Shown: positions 46,128 through 53,888 of the stretch, piece after piece
Layout of the letters: every line of letters begins with the position of its first letter
Position numbering within the stretch: the stretch's first letter is position 1
Origin: an uncultured bacterium
GTDB lineage: Bacteria; Verrucomicrobiota; Kiritimatiellia; PWTM01
NCBI GenBank assembly: GCA_900661335.1
Contig: CAACVY010000001.1
Coordinates: forward strand, 1 to 61,378
DNA: 61,378 bases
Reading direction: 5' to 3'
Notes under the pieces: generated by a model
What the model saw: only the letters and a program-made list of their open reading frames with translations
Databases searched by the model: none
Told to the model about the DNA's origin: nothing
Program-made: the position numbers and the translations under genes

Positions 46128-47461
46128 GTAAGTGCGGATTCCAGGCGTGCGGCCAAAATCTCGATTTCCTCTTTGGTCCGCTTCTCGGTAAAAGCGAGCA
46201 ACAGCACGCGATCCATATCGCGGTAGTAGCGGCTCACAGGAAATCCTGCTGCGATGCCGTGATCCAGGAGGCGCCCCACGACCTCTGAAGCGTCGCGCGG
46301 CAACACCAGTGCGAACTCGTTGAAAAAGGGCCGCTCGAAGGCGCGCCGAACGCCAGGGATTCGGGTGAGTCGCTGCAGGGCATACGTCGCATTGGCGGCG
46401 CAGGTTCGTGCCAGCTCGACGAAGCCTTCACGGCCAAGGAGGCACAAGAAGATCAACGCCCGCAGGGCGCACAGCGCTTCGTTGGTGCAAATGTTGGACG
46501 TCGCCTTCTCGCGACGTATATGCTGCTCGCGGGCCTGGAGAGTCAGGACGAATCCTCGTCTGCCTCGCTTGTCCTGAGTGACCCCGACGACGCGCCCCGG
46601 CATTTGACGCACATGCGCTCGTCGCGTCGCCATGAAGCCGAGGTAGGGCCCGCCGAACGACAGCGGCAGCCCGAGGCTTTGTCCCTCGCCGGTGGCGATG
46701 TCCATGCCCATGTCGCCCGGGGGTTTCAACAGCGCCAACGAGATCGGATACACCGAGAGGATAGCCAGCGCTCCTGCGCGGTGGGCCGCGTCCGCCAGGT
46801 CGGAATAGTCGTCCACACATCCGAAAAAGTTCGGGTTTTGTAGGACCAACACGGCGGTGTGTTCGTCCAACCTGGAGCGTATGGCTTCGCGGTCAGTTCC
46901 GCCATTGCGCAGCGGGATTTCCTCGTACTCGATCTGCAGGTTCCGAGTATACGAACGCAGCATCGTCCGGTAGATCGGATTGACCCCTTCGTCCACGAGC
47001 ACGCGCGGCCGCTCGGTGATCCGCAGCCCCATCATGACAGCTTCGAAGAGGGCAGTACCGCCGTCATAGAGCGAGGCATTGGCCACGTCCATTTGGGTCA
47101 GGCGGGCGATCATCGTTTGATACTCGAAGATGGCCTGTAAGGTGCCCTGCGAGGCCTCGGGCTGGTACGGCGTGTAGGCTGTGAAAAACTCGCCGCGGGA
47201 GGCCAGGGCGTCCACGGCGGATGGGATGAAATGGTCGTAGAACCCGCCGCCGCAGAAGTTGACCAACTGAGCAGAATTGCGCGCGGCGAGCGCCCGAATT
47301 TCGCGGAGCATCTCCATCTCCGAGAGGCCAGGGGGGAGTCGAAAGTCATCCGTCTGCCATTCGGCCGGAATGTCGGCAAAGAGGTCGTCTACGCTCCGGG
47401 CGCCCACCGCGCTCAGCATGCGCTGGATGTCATCCGAAGACGCTGAGGTGAAATTAGTCAT
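46124..47461 (-). CDS. gcvPA: Glycine dehydrogenase (aminomethyl-transferring), subunit 1
   Basis: GcvPA is the first half of the split P-protein of the glycine cleavage system, which decarboxylates glycine and passes the aminomethyl group to the H-protein. The 445-residue product matches subunit 1: NFCGGGFYDHFIPSAVDAL, EFFTAYTPYQPEASQGTLQ, VANASLYDGGTALFEA and TSNICTNEALCALRA. The PLP lysine resides in subunit 2 (gcvPB), which is absent from this window, as are gcvT and gcvH. I use ATG 47461, with AAGGG 7 nt upstream. A riboswitch-like element lies upstream. Only the Gfo/Idh gene is linked. Confidence 0.93.
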   Translation of the reverse strand: MTNFTSASSDDIQRMLSAVGARSVDDLFADIPAEWQTDDFRLPPGLSEMEMLREIRALAARNSAQLVNFCGGGFYDHFIPSAVDALASRGEFFTAYTPYQPEASQGTLQAIFEYQTMIARLTQMDVANASLYDGGTALFEAVMMGLRITERPRVLVDEGVNPIYRTMLRSYTRNLQIEYEEIPLRNGGTDREAIRSRLDEHTAVLVLQNPNFFGCVDDYSDLADAAHRAGALAILSVYPISLALLKPPGDMGMDIATGEGQSLGLPLSFGGPYLGFMATRRAHVRQMPGRVVGVTQDKRGRRGFVLTLQAREQHIRREKATSNICTNEALCALRALIFLCLLGREGFVELARTCAANATYALQRLTRIPGVRRAFERPFFNEFALVLPRDASEVVGRLLDHGIAAGFPVSRYYRDMDRVLLLAFTEKRTKEEIEILAARLESALT

Positions 47462-47787
47462 GTCGATCCCTTTCTCGCCATGAATGTGCGTCATGATGAC
47501 GCGGTCCGCTAGTCGTTGCAACGATGAACGAGGGAAGGCCCGGTGAGGTGGGTCGGGAGGGGCCGTGGAGACCGCGGGCATTTCGCGACATACGCGGCGG
47601 GATTGAGTTCGATGTTCCATCCTTGCGACCGAGATGCTGCGTGAGAATGCAACGGCCGCCGAATCGGTTTTGCGTATGGAGTCGGGACCACAGTGCCAGC
47701 GCTTTGGCCTCAGTTGAGCCAGTCCGCACTGGCTGCCCCTTCGCTCAGCCAGGGTGAACCACCAGCGCGCGTGAGCCCCGCGGCCGG
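47462..47787. other. Intergenic region between hypF and gcvPA
   Basis: This 326-bp stretch is upstream of gcvPA on the minus strand and begins just after the hypF stop. It contains the glycine-riboswitch-like element (47699-47760) and a leader of about 240 nt. I see no ORF that I can support and no clear promoter. Confidence 0.5.
47699..47760 (-). promoter_or_regulatory. Possible divergent glycine-riboswitch-like aptamer upstream of gcvPA
   Basis: Read on the minus strand, GCGAAGGGGCA is followed by a perfect 6-bp hairpin (GCCAGT/ACTGGC, loop GCGG) and then AACTGAGGCCAAAGCGC. This order resembles the glycine-riboswitch core (GCCGAAGGGGCAA, P3b hairpin, AACTCTCAGGCAAAAGGAC), but the P1 stem is weak and several conserved bases differ. 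Position before a glycine-cleavage gene supports the idea. It remains tentative. Confidence 0.35.
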
Positions 47788-50130
47788 TTACTTGACCTGG
47801 AGCCAGGGTTCTCCGGTGCCGGCAATGACCGCTTGGCCAAACGCAACCCCGCCGTCGTTGGGAGCAACTTTCTGGTGGGTCAGCACCCTGAACCCGCGGT
47901 GTTCTAACTCGTTCGACAAGCTCTCGTGGAGAAGACGGTTCATAAATACACCGCCGGACATTCCGACCGTCGTCATGCCGGTTTGCTCCCGTGCATGTTC
48001 TACCATGCGCAGCGCGGCTTGGACCATTGCGGCGTGGAACGTGCGTGCAATATCCGGAACGCGGTCGAGGAGCCGAGGCACCGCGTAGAGCCAACGAAAC
48101 AGCGGTGACCAGTCCACCCACAGAAATTCCCCCTCGAGTTCCGCGGACCAAAACGTACGGGCGAGCGACTCGTCCGCCCAACCCGGCCGTGCGCGGGCCT
48201 CCAAGCGTACGGCGGTCTGTCCCTCATATGTGACGGTTTCCGGCGCCAGGTGCAGCGCTGCGGCAACGGAGTCAAAGACGCGACCCGCTGCATGCGTCGC
48301 GAACACGTTCCACGATCGTTGAACTTGGGCTTGCCAGATCTCGGCGGTGCGTTCGGGAATTCCAAGGCGGCGTGCGATCGCTTCCAGCGAATCCACCTTT
48401 AACACGAGCCACCGCGCAAAGATCTGTCGTACGGGCTCGCGCACGGCCGCGTCCCCGCCGAGAAGCGGTGCAGGTCGGAACGACGCCAGGCGGCGCGCAT
48501 GGGCGAAGTTAGGAAGGAGGAACAACTCCGCGCCCCAGATCGTTCCATCGGGCCCCAAGCCGGTGCCATCCCAAGCTAACACCAGGCCCGACTCGCACCC
48601 ATGCTCGGCGAGCACCGCCACGGCGTGTGCATGGTGGTGCTGAATGCGCACGACCGACCCATGATGCTTCAATGCCAGTTCCTCGCCCAGGCGAGTGGAG
48701 TGGTAGTCCGGATGCAGATCCACGGCCACCACCGAAGGGTGGATGCGAAGAAAGTCCGGTAGTGAAGTTGCAACTTTGCGCAAGTGCGCCACAGCTTCGG
48801 GCGCTTCGAGGTCCCCGATGTGGGGCGACATCCAAACGCAGTTGCCCTCGGCCACCGCGACCGTGTTCTTCAGCTCGGCACCCATAGCCAGTACCGATCG
48901 TTGGAGCGGCCGATGCAACCGAACAGGCTCGGGCGCCCACCCGCGGGCACGCCGCCAGACCTGCAAGGTTCCAGATCGCGGGGTGGCCAGAGAGTCGTCA
49001 GCGCGAAATTGGATCTCCCGGTTGTGGAGCAACAACAGATCCGCCACATCGCGCAACGCGGTAAGAGCTTCTTCGTTGGACAAACAGATCGGCGCACCAC
49101 TTCGGTTGCCGCTGGTCATGACCAGTAAGTCGAATGGAGGAACGGGGTCGTCACGGAGAGGCATCCCTAGCAACAGTTGCAGTGGCGTGGCGGGCAACAT
49201 GATGCCGATGGTGCCCGTGTCAGGTGAAAGCCATTCCACCAGCCGTTGGCCAAGCGGCGTTGGGTCTAGGATGACAATCGGGGTTACGGGCGGTCCGAGG
49301 GCGTCGCGGAGTTCGTCCGGGACCACGACGTACCGAAGGAGGGTGTCCAAGTCGCGCGCCATGACGGCGAGGGGTTTCGAGGGGCGGCGCTTGCGCTCGC
49401 GGAGCCGGCGGACCGCATCGGGCTGGGTCGCGTCCACCGCCAGTAGAAACCCGCCCATGCCCCGCAGTGCGACAATGCGACCCGCTGCCAAGGCGGCCCG
49501 CGCAACGCGAATCGGTTCGCCCGACACCGGTTGGCCGTCGGATGTGACCAGCTGCAGACGTGGGCCGCAGATCGGGCATGCGATGCTCTCCGCGTGAAAT
49601 CGCCGGTCGCTCGGATCCTCGTATTCGCGTTGACACGCGGCACAGAGAGGAAACACGCGCATGGTGGTGCGCACACGATCGTACGGCATGGACTCGATCA
49701 CGGTGTAGCGAGGTCCGCAGTCGCAGCACGTGGTGAAGGGATACCCATACCGGCGGTTGGAGGGATCCAGGACTTCTACACGGCACGCGTCGCACATCGC
49801 CATGTCCGGTGGAATCCCAGGTCGCGCGGTGGGATCCTCCCCGCCATACCGAATGTGGAAAGGTCCGTGTGCTCCGGGGGGAATCCGCATGAGCTCCACG
49901 GTGCGGATCGAGTCCACTCGAGCACGCGGCGGGAGGCGCGACGGCAACTCGTCCAAAAACCGCTGCACCAGCTCCTCGGGTCCTTCGAGTGCCAACCGCA
50001 CGGTGCCCGTGCGGTTCTGCACCCACCCGCCCAGCCCTGCGGCCGTGGCCAGGCGGTGGAGCGCGGGACGGAACCCCACGCCCTGGACGATCCCAGTGAG
50101 GTCAACGACATGACGGATCCAACACGACAC
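47788..50130 (-). CDS. hypF: Carbamoyltransferase HypF ([NiFe]-hydrogenase maturation)
   Basis: HypF activates carbamoyl phosphate and transfers the carbamoyl group to HypE, the source of the CN ligands of [NiFe] hydrogenases. The 780-residue product is full length: an acylphosphatase domain with GIVQGVGFRP (13-22), two C-x2-C-x18-C-x2-C zinc fingers (Cys113/116/135/138 and Cys163/166/185/188), a YrdC-like domain (RIVALRGMGGFLLAVDA...KRRPSKPLAVM) and a Kae1-like domain (QHHHAHAVAVLAEH, GGVFMNRLL). No other hyp gene or hydrogenase subunit is in the window. A GTG start at 50130 is used; yraN lies 14 bp upstream. Confidence 0.94.
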   Translation of the reverse strand: MSCWIRHVVDLTGIVQGVGFRPALHRLATAAGLGGWVQNRTGTVRLALEGPEELVQRFLDELPSRLPPRARVDSIRTVELMRIPPGAHGPFHIRYGGEDPTARPGIPPDMAMCDACRVEVLDPSNRRYGYPFTTCCDCGPRYTVIESMPYDRVRTTMRVFPLCAACQREYEDPSDRRFHAESIACPICGPRLQLVTSDGQPVSGEPIRVARAALAAGRIVALRGMGGFLLAVDATQPDAVRRLRERKRRPSKPLAVMARDLDTLLRYVVVPDELRDALGPPVTPIVILDPTPLGQRLVEWLSPDTGTIGIMLPATPLQLLLGMPLRDDPVPPFDLLVMTSGNRSGAPICLSNEEALTALRDVADLLLLHNREIQFRADDSLATPRSGTLQVWRRARGWAPEPVRLHRPLQRSVLAMGAELKNTVAVAEGNCVWMSPHIGDLEAPEAVAHLRKVATSLPDFLRIHPSVVAVDLHPDYHSTRLGEELALKHHGSVVRIQHHHAHAVAVLAEHGCESGLVLAWDGTGLGPDGTIWGAELFLLPNFAHARRLASFRPAPLLGGDAAVREPVRQIFARWLVLKVDSLEAIARRLGIPERTAEIWQAQVQRSWNVFATHAAGRVFDSVAAALHLAPETVTYEGQTAVRLEARARPGWADESLARTFWSAELEGEFLWVDWSPLFRWLYAVPRLLDRVPDIARTFHAAMVQAALRMVEHAREQTGMTTVGMSGGVFMNRLLHESLSNELEHRGFRVLTHQKVAPNDGGVAFGQAVIAGTGEPWLQVK

Positions 50131-50144
50131 ACTTACAGCCTACG

Positions 50145-50552
50145 TCAGAAGCGGCGCGGCTGCGACCCAGGATAGCGGTAGGATCCCTGGAGCGGGAAGA
50201 CGTCTTTGAGGTGCCGAACCTCGGGACGGGCACCGTCGGGAGTGCCGATGACCTCCACGACATCGAAGCGAATGAACTGTGGCGGGTGGCGGGGAAAACG
50301 GCGTTGTATATAACGAAGTGCGGCGCGCGAAAGGTAACGGCGCTTGGCGCTGTCTACCGCTGCTGCAGGCCGACCGAAGGTTTCGCTGGCGCGGGTTTTG
50401 ACTTCCAGGAACACCAGCGTGTCGCCTTCCCATCCAACCAAGTCCAGTTCGTCTCGACGGCCCACGCGTACGCGTCGGCCAATGATACGCATTCCCGCGC
50501 GCCGCAGTTCGGCTTCAGCGATTCGTTCGCCCCACTCGCCAGGTCGGAGCAT
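50145..50552 (-). CDS. YraN/UPF0102-family endonuclease-like protein
   Basis: A 135-residue protein of the YraN (UPF0102) family, small restriction-endonuclease-fold proteins linked to Holliday-junction or DNA-repair roles that are not well defined. The conserved core is visible: GEWGERIAEAELRRAG, RVGRRDELDLVGW (the D-E-L-D-L metal-site region), LVFLEVKTRASETFGRP and QFIRFDVVEV. The start is uncertain: ATG 50552 lacks a ribosome-binding site, and a GTG further up (50612) lies 8 bp downstream of a perfect TATAAT (50620-50625), which might make it nearly leaderless. It precedes hypF by 14 bp and may be cotranscribed. Confidence 0.82.
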   Translation of the reverse strand: MLRPGEWGERIAEAELRRAGMRIIGRRVRVGRRDELDLVGWEGDTLVFLEVKTRASETFGRPAAAVDSAKRRYLSRAALRYIQRRFPRHPPQFIRFDVVEVIGTPDGARPEVRHLKDVFPLQGSYRYPGSQPRRF

Positions 50553-51749
50553 TTCGGCGCCCGTTGCCCCGAGCCATCGCAGGAGTGCCTGCCACACGGA
50601 CCGCGCGTTCACACGGAGAATTATACGACCCTGCGGGGTAGGGCAGCGAGCAACAAAGTTGCTTGGCTTCTGGCCACAGGTAGCTAAGCGCGCGAATGTC
50701 TTCCACGAGTTACGGGGCCGAACGAACCCATGGCGCAGGTCGCGACTGGCGTTACCGAGGTCGAAAGCGCTGACACTATCCAACCTTTGGACGGGACACC
50801 CGTGAACTTCTCCAAACCTTGGACACTTTGCGGCCTGCGGCGTCCAATCCTTTCGGAGGGCGCGTCGGTCAGCCTCCTGTTCTTCTTCGTGGCAGTCTTT
50901 CTTTCTTCCTGCGCACGGGCGAGGGCCGGCGGCCCGACACTAGGAACCTTCCCTAGCTCCCACAGTGGGTCCGCCGCACGCCAACCCGTGCGCTCAGCGA
51001 CTCGGTTCGTCCTCGCTTCCATCCGGGTTCGTCCCAATCCTCTTCGCCGCCCCCTGCAGCATGAACACTACCGAGGAGCGTGTCGCATCCGTTGGGTCAA
51101 GCCGCTCATTGGGCTCAGATTAGACTTGCGCTGACGCCCCAGTGGGTCGAACTGTCGCCGCGTGCCGATACTCCTCTTCCTCGCTCAACACGTAGTACGG
51201 CGCCTTGGCCAAATCCGCGCCACCGCCACGATCGATTTCGGATGCCTCTTCCGCCACGCAACCCGGTCCTACAGCACGCACACGGGCCGATTCGGTACAT
51301 ACCGCCGGCTCCAACATACGCACAAGGAGACACACCTACGGAGAAGGTAGCAGGTTCGACTCATGCAAACGGTAGTATCATTGGGCGAAGCCGCAGGCGC
51401 TGGGCGGCCAGTGAACCCCAATGACATCGGTCATCCTACGCCGGAGGACCTTCGCAGCTGACTCCGAGACGCCGTCGAGGGTGTCCGACACGTTCATGGA
51501 ACCATATTTACGTCGCGAACGGCGGCGACGAGACCTTTGGGCGCGTTCGGCGCGGAGCCCGGAAACTGGACCTCCATGGAACCCGAGCGGATCACGGCCG
51601 ACGAGGTTCTCGCGGGCCCAAGGGGCAGGTGAAACGAAAACTGATCGGCCAGCCAATCGTGGGGTTGCAACCCAGCAGTATTTTTGCGATAGTTGCAAAA
51701 CTCGCTTGTTCCAGCTGCGGCGGGCGCGAGTGGGGTCAAATTGGAGCGA
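50553..51749. other. 1.2-kb gene-poor region between yraN and the glycoside hydrolase cluster
   Basis: This divergent region contains the yraN TATAAT -10, the paired palindromes (50779-50823) and only short, low-quality ORFs. A 71-aa minus-strand ORF (51120-51335) ends KAPYYVLSEEEEYRH and looks slightly protein-like, but has no start signal I trust. No strong promoter for the glycoside hydrolase genes was found. Confidence 0.4.
50779..50823. promoter_or_regulatory. Paired palindromes TCCAA-N3-TTGGA, 32 bp apart
   Basis: TCCAACCTTTGGA (50779-50791) and TCCAAACCTTGGA (50811-50823) have identical arms and a start-to-start spacing of 32 bp, about three helical turns. This arrangement suggests cooperative binding of a dimeric regulator to one DNA face. 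A third copy lies at 30819. The flanking gene regulated is not known. Confidence 0.45.
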
Positions 51750-52973
51750 ATGCAAAAGGTTCAACCAAGGTCCTGGAAGTTTGTGGCGCGCGATCCAGGG
51801 GCGCGGGTCGTCCTACGGGATAGTCGCGCCGTGGGCGTGTGGTGGGCATGGGTGCTGCTCGCGGTTCTGTTGCCGTTGGCTCGTGGCGCTGACTCAGGCG
51901 CAGTGGGCGGTGCGACGAACGAGGAAGAGGAATGGAACTTGTACGCCCGGCTGCAGCCCGTGCCGCTGACGGGGAAGTTCGAGGACCCAGAGTACAACAT
52001 TTGGTGCGGCTCAGCCATTCGGGGAGAGGACGGACGGTACCATCTGTTTTATTCGCGTTGGCCTCGGCGGCTGGGACATCAGGCCTGGGTGACTCACTCC
52101 GAAGTGGCCCGGGCCGTCAGTGATTCTCCGTTTGGTCCGTGGAAACATCAGGAGGTCGTGTTGCCAGCTCGTGGCACGAATTTCTGGGATGGCTCGTGCA
52201 CGCACAACCCGACCGTGGTGCGGATCGGCGGGCGCTACTACCTTTACTACATGGGGAACTATGGCGACGGAGTGGTGGGGCGATCGTTGAATTGGACGCA
52301 TCGAAATCGGCAACGGATTGGCGTAGCCGTTGCGGATTCTCCCGAGGGTCCGTGGCAACGGTTCGACCGGCCGATTCTGGATGTCACGGACCGACCCGAC
52401 GCGCCGGATGCGCTGATGGTGTCCAACCCGAGCGTCACAGAGCGTCCGACGGGTGGCGTGCTCATGGTGTACAAGGCGGTGGGATTGGAGCGGCCGTTGC
52501 CGTTCGGCGGGCCGGTCGTGCACTTGGTCGCCACGGCGGAGAGTCCGCTGGGTCCGTTCACGAAGACCTACCGAAAAGTGTTCGGGGCGCCCGGGGTGAT
52601 GTTTGCGGCCGAGGACCCCTTCATTTGGTGGGACGGCCGGCGATATCGGGCGATCGTGAAGGACAACGCCGGCCATTTCACGAAACAAGGCTATTCGCTG
52701 GCGTTGTGGGAGTCGGACGATGGGTTGGAATGGCGCTTGGCAAAGTACCCGCTGGTTGCGAAGCCGGAGGTCGTTTGGGCGGACGGACGACGCCAAACGT
52801 TGACGGCGTTGGAGCGACCGCAGCTACTTTTCTCACAGGGCCGTCCGATCGCGTTGTTGTGTGCGGCCGCCGAGACTCGCGACCGTACTGGAAGCTTTAA
52901 TATCCAGATTCCGATTGCCCCGGTGCCCCGCGGTGTGAAGAACCAGATAGATCGCGGCGAAGTCGCTCCATGA
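51750..52973 (+). CDS. Secreted five-bladed beta-propeller glycoside hydrolase (GH43/GH117-like)
   Basis: A 407-residue protein with an unusually long N-terminus before the export signal (GVWWAWVLLAVLLPLARG, ending near residue 45). The body has the repeated blades of clan GH-F-like enzymes: YNIWCGSAIRGEDGRYHLFYSRW, SDSPFGPWKHQEVVLPARG, DGSCTHNPTVVRIGGRYYLYYMGN, VADSPEGPWQRFDRP and EDPFIWWDGRRYRAIVKD. The acidic residues fit a retaining or inverting propeller hydrolase, but the exact family and sugar are uncertain. It overlaps the downstream GH16 gene by 4 bp (ATGA). The start (ATG 51750) is tentative. Confidence 0.75.
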   Translation: MQKVQPRSWKFVARDPGARVVLRDSRAVGVWWAWVLLAVLLPLARGADSGAVGGATNEEEEWNLYARLQPVPLTGKFEDPEYNIWCGSAIRGEDGRYHLFYSRWPRRLGHQAWVTHSEVARAVSDSPFGPWKHQEVVLPARGTNFWDGSCTHNPTVVRIGGRYYLYYMGNYGDGVVGRSLNWTHRNRQRIGVAVADSPEGPWQRFDRPILDVTDRPDAPDALMVSNPSVTERPTGGVLMVYKAVGLERPLPFGGPVVHLVATAESPLGPFTKTYRKVFGAPGVMFAAEDPFIWWDGRRYRAIVKDNAGHFTKQGYSLALWESDDGLEWRLAKYPLVAKPEVVWADGRRQTLTALERPQLLFSQGRPIALLCAAAETRDRTGSFNIQIPIAPVPRGVKNQIDRGEVAP

Positions 52974-53758
52974 ACCGCGGCAGTGTTCCTGCTTGGGTGG
53001 CGCTTGGGCTTTGGGTGGCGGTGTGCACGCAGGCCGCGCCGCCCTCGCCGACTTCCCAGTGGGCGCTGGTGTGGGCGGATGAATTCGATGGCTCGGAGGC
53101 GGATTTGGATCGCCGGTGGGAATCGCAAAACGGGCCCAGCACCCATATCCTCTGCAGCCGCTGGCGGGAGAATGTCTCGGTTTCGAATGGCCTGCTTCGC
53201 CTCGTGGCGCGAAAAGAACGCCGAGGCGGTCAGGATTGGGCCGCAGGATCCATTTGGACCCGCGAGAAGTTTTTGTACGGGTACTTCGAATGCCGGTACC
53301 GTTACGCTGGGGCCACGGGTTTGAACAACTCGTTTTGGCTGATGCCCGTGCGCGGCGAGGACATCGTCACGGGCAAATTCTTTGAGATCGACATCAACGA
53401 AGGTCACTACCCCAACCGCATCAACACGAATATCCACAACCATTCGGATATCATAGAGACCAACGGGCGCCGGCGACATCCAAGTTGGCCCCGTTCCTGG
53501 ACGATTCCCGACGCAGATTTTTCCAAGGAGTTTCAAGTGTTTGGGCTGTTGTGGAACGAGCGCGAATTGGTCTTTTTCCATAACGGGAAAGAGCTCCGTC
53601 GAGAGCCCAATCGCATTTGTCATAGTCCTGCCCGAGTGTGGCTAAGTTTGGCCGTGATCTCATGGGCCGGGCCGGTCACGGAAGCCAGCCACAATCAGGC
53701 GATGGAAGTGGATTATGTGCGCATTTACCGGATCCAGACTGGGAGCCGTGCAGATTGA
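52970..53758 (+). CDS. Secreted family 16 glycoside hydrolase
   Basis: A 262-residue enzyme with a signal peptide (SVPAWVALGLWVAVCTQAAPP) and a GH16 beta-jelly-roll. The catalytic motif FEIDINEGHY provides the nucleophile Glu139, Asp141 and acid/base Glu144. WADEFDG, REKFLYGYFECRYRY and FQVFGLLWNERELVFFHNGKE are GH16 signatures. Known GH16 substrates include laminarin, agar, porphyran, carrageenan and xyloglucan; this sequence does not decide among them. The start overlaps the upstream hydrolase stop, so the pair is translationally coupled. A GH95-like gene follows after 130 bp. Confidence 0.88.
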   Translation: MNRGSVPAWVALGLWVAVCTQAAPPSPTSQWALVWADEFDGSEADLDRRWESQNGPSTHILCSRWRENVSVSNGLLRLVARKERRGGQDWAAGSIWTREKFLYGYFECRYRYAGATGLNNSFWLMPVRGEDIVTGKFFEIDINEGHYPNRINTNIHNHSDIIETNGRRRHPSWPRSWTIPDADFSKEFQVFGLLWNERELVFFHNGKELRREPNRICHSPARVWLSLAVISWAGPVTEASHNQAMEVDYVRIYRIQTGSRAD

Positions 53759-53888
53759 TATTGCGTGCGACTGTGCACGGGGGCGAAATTGTGTGTAGAG
53801 AGCGCCACGCAAAGAGACGAGTAGACTGATGGGGCATTCACTGGAGGCCGTGGATCATTCAGCGAGGGACGCAGCAGAGGTTATGGCG

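Noticed and set aside
51120-51335. 71-aa minus-strand ORF
   Set aside because: Slightly protein-like ending but no ribosome-binding site or family; could be chance.
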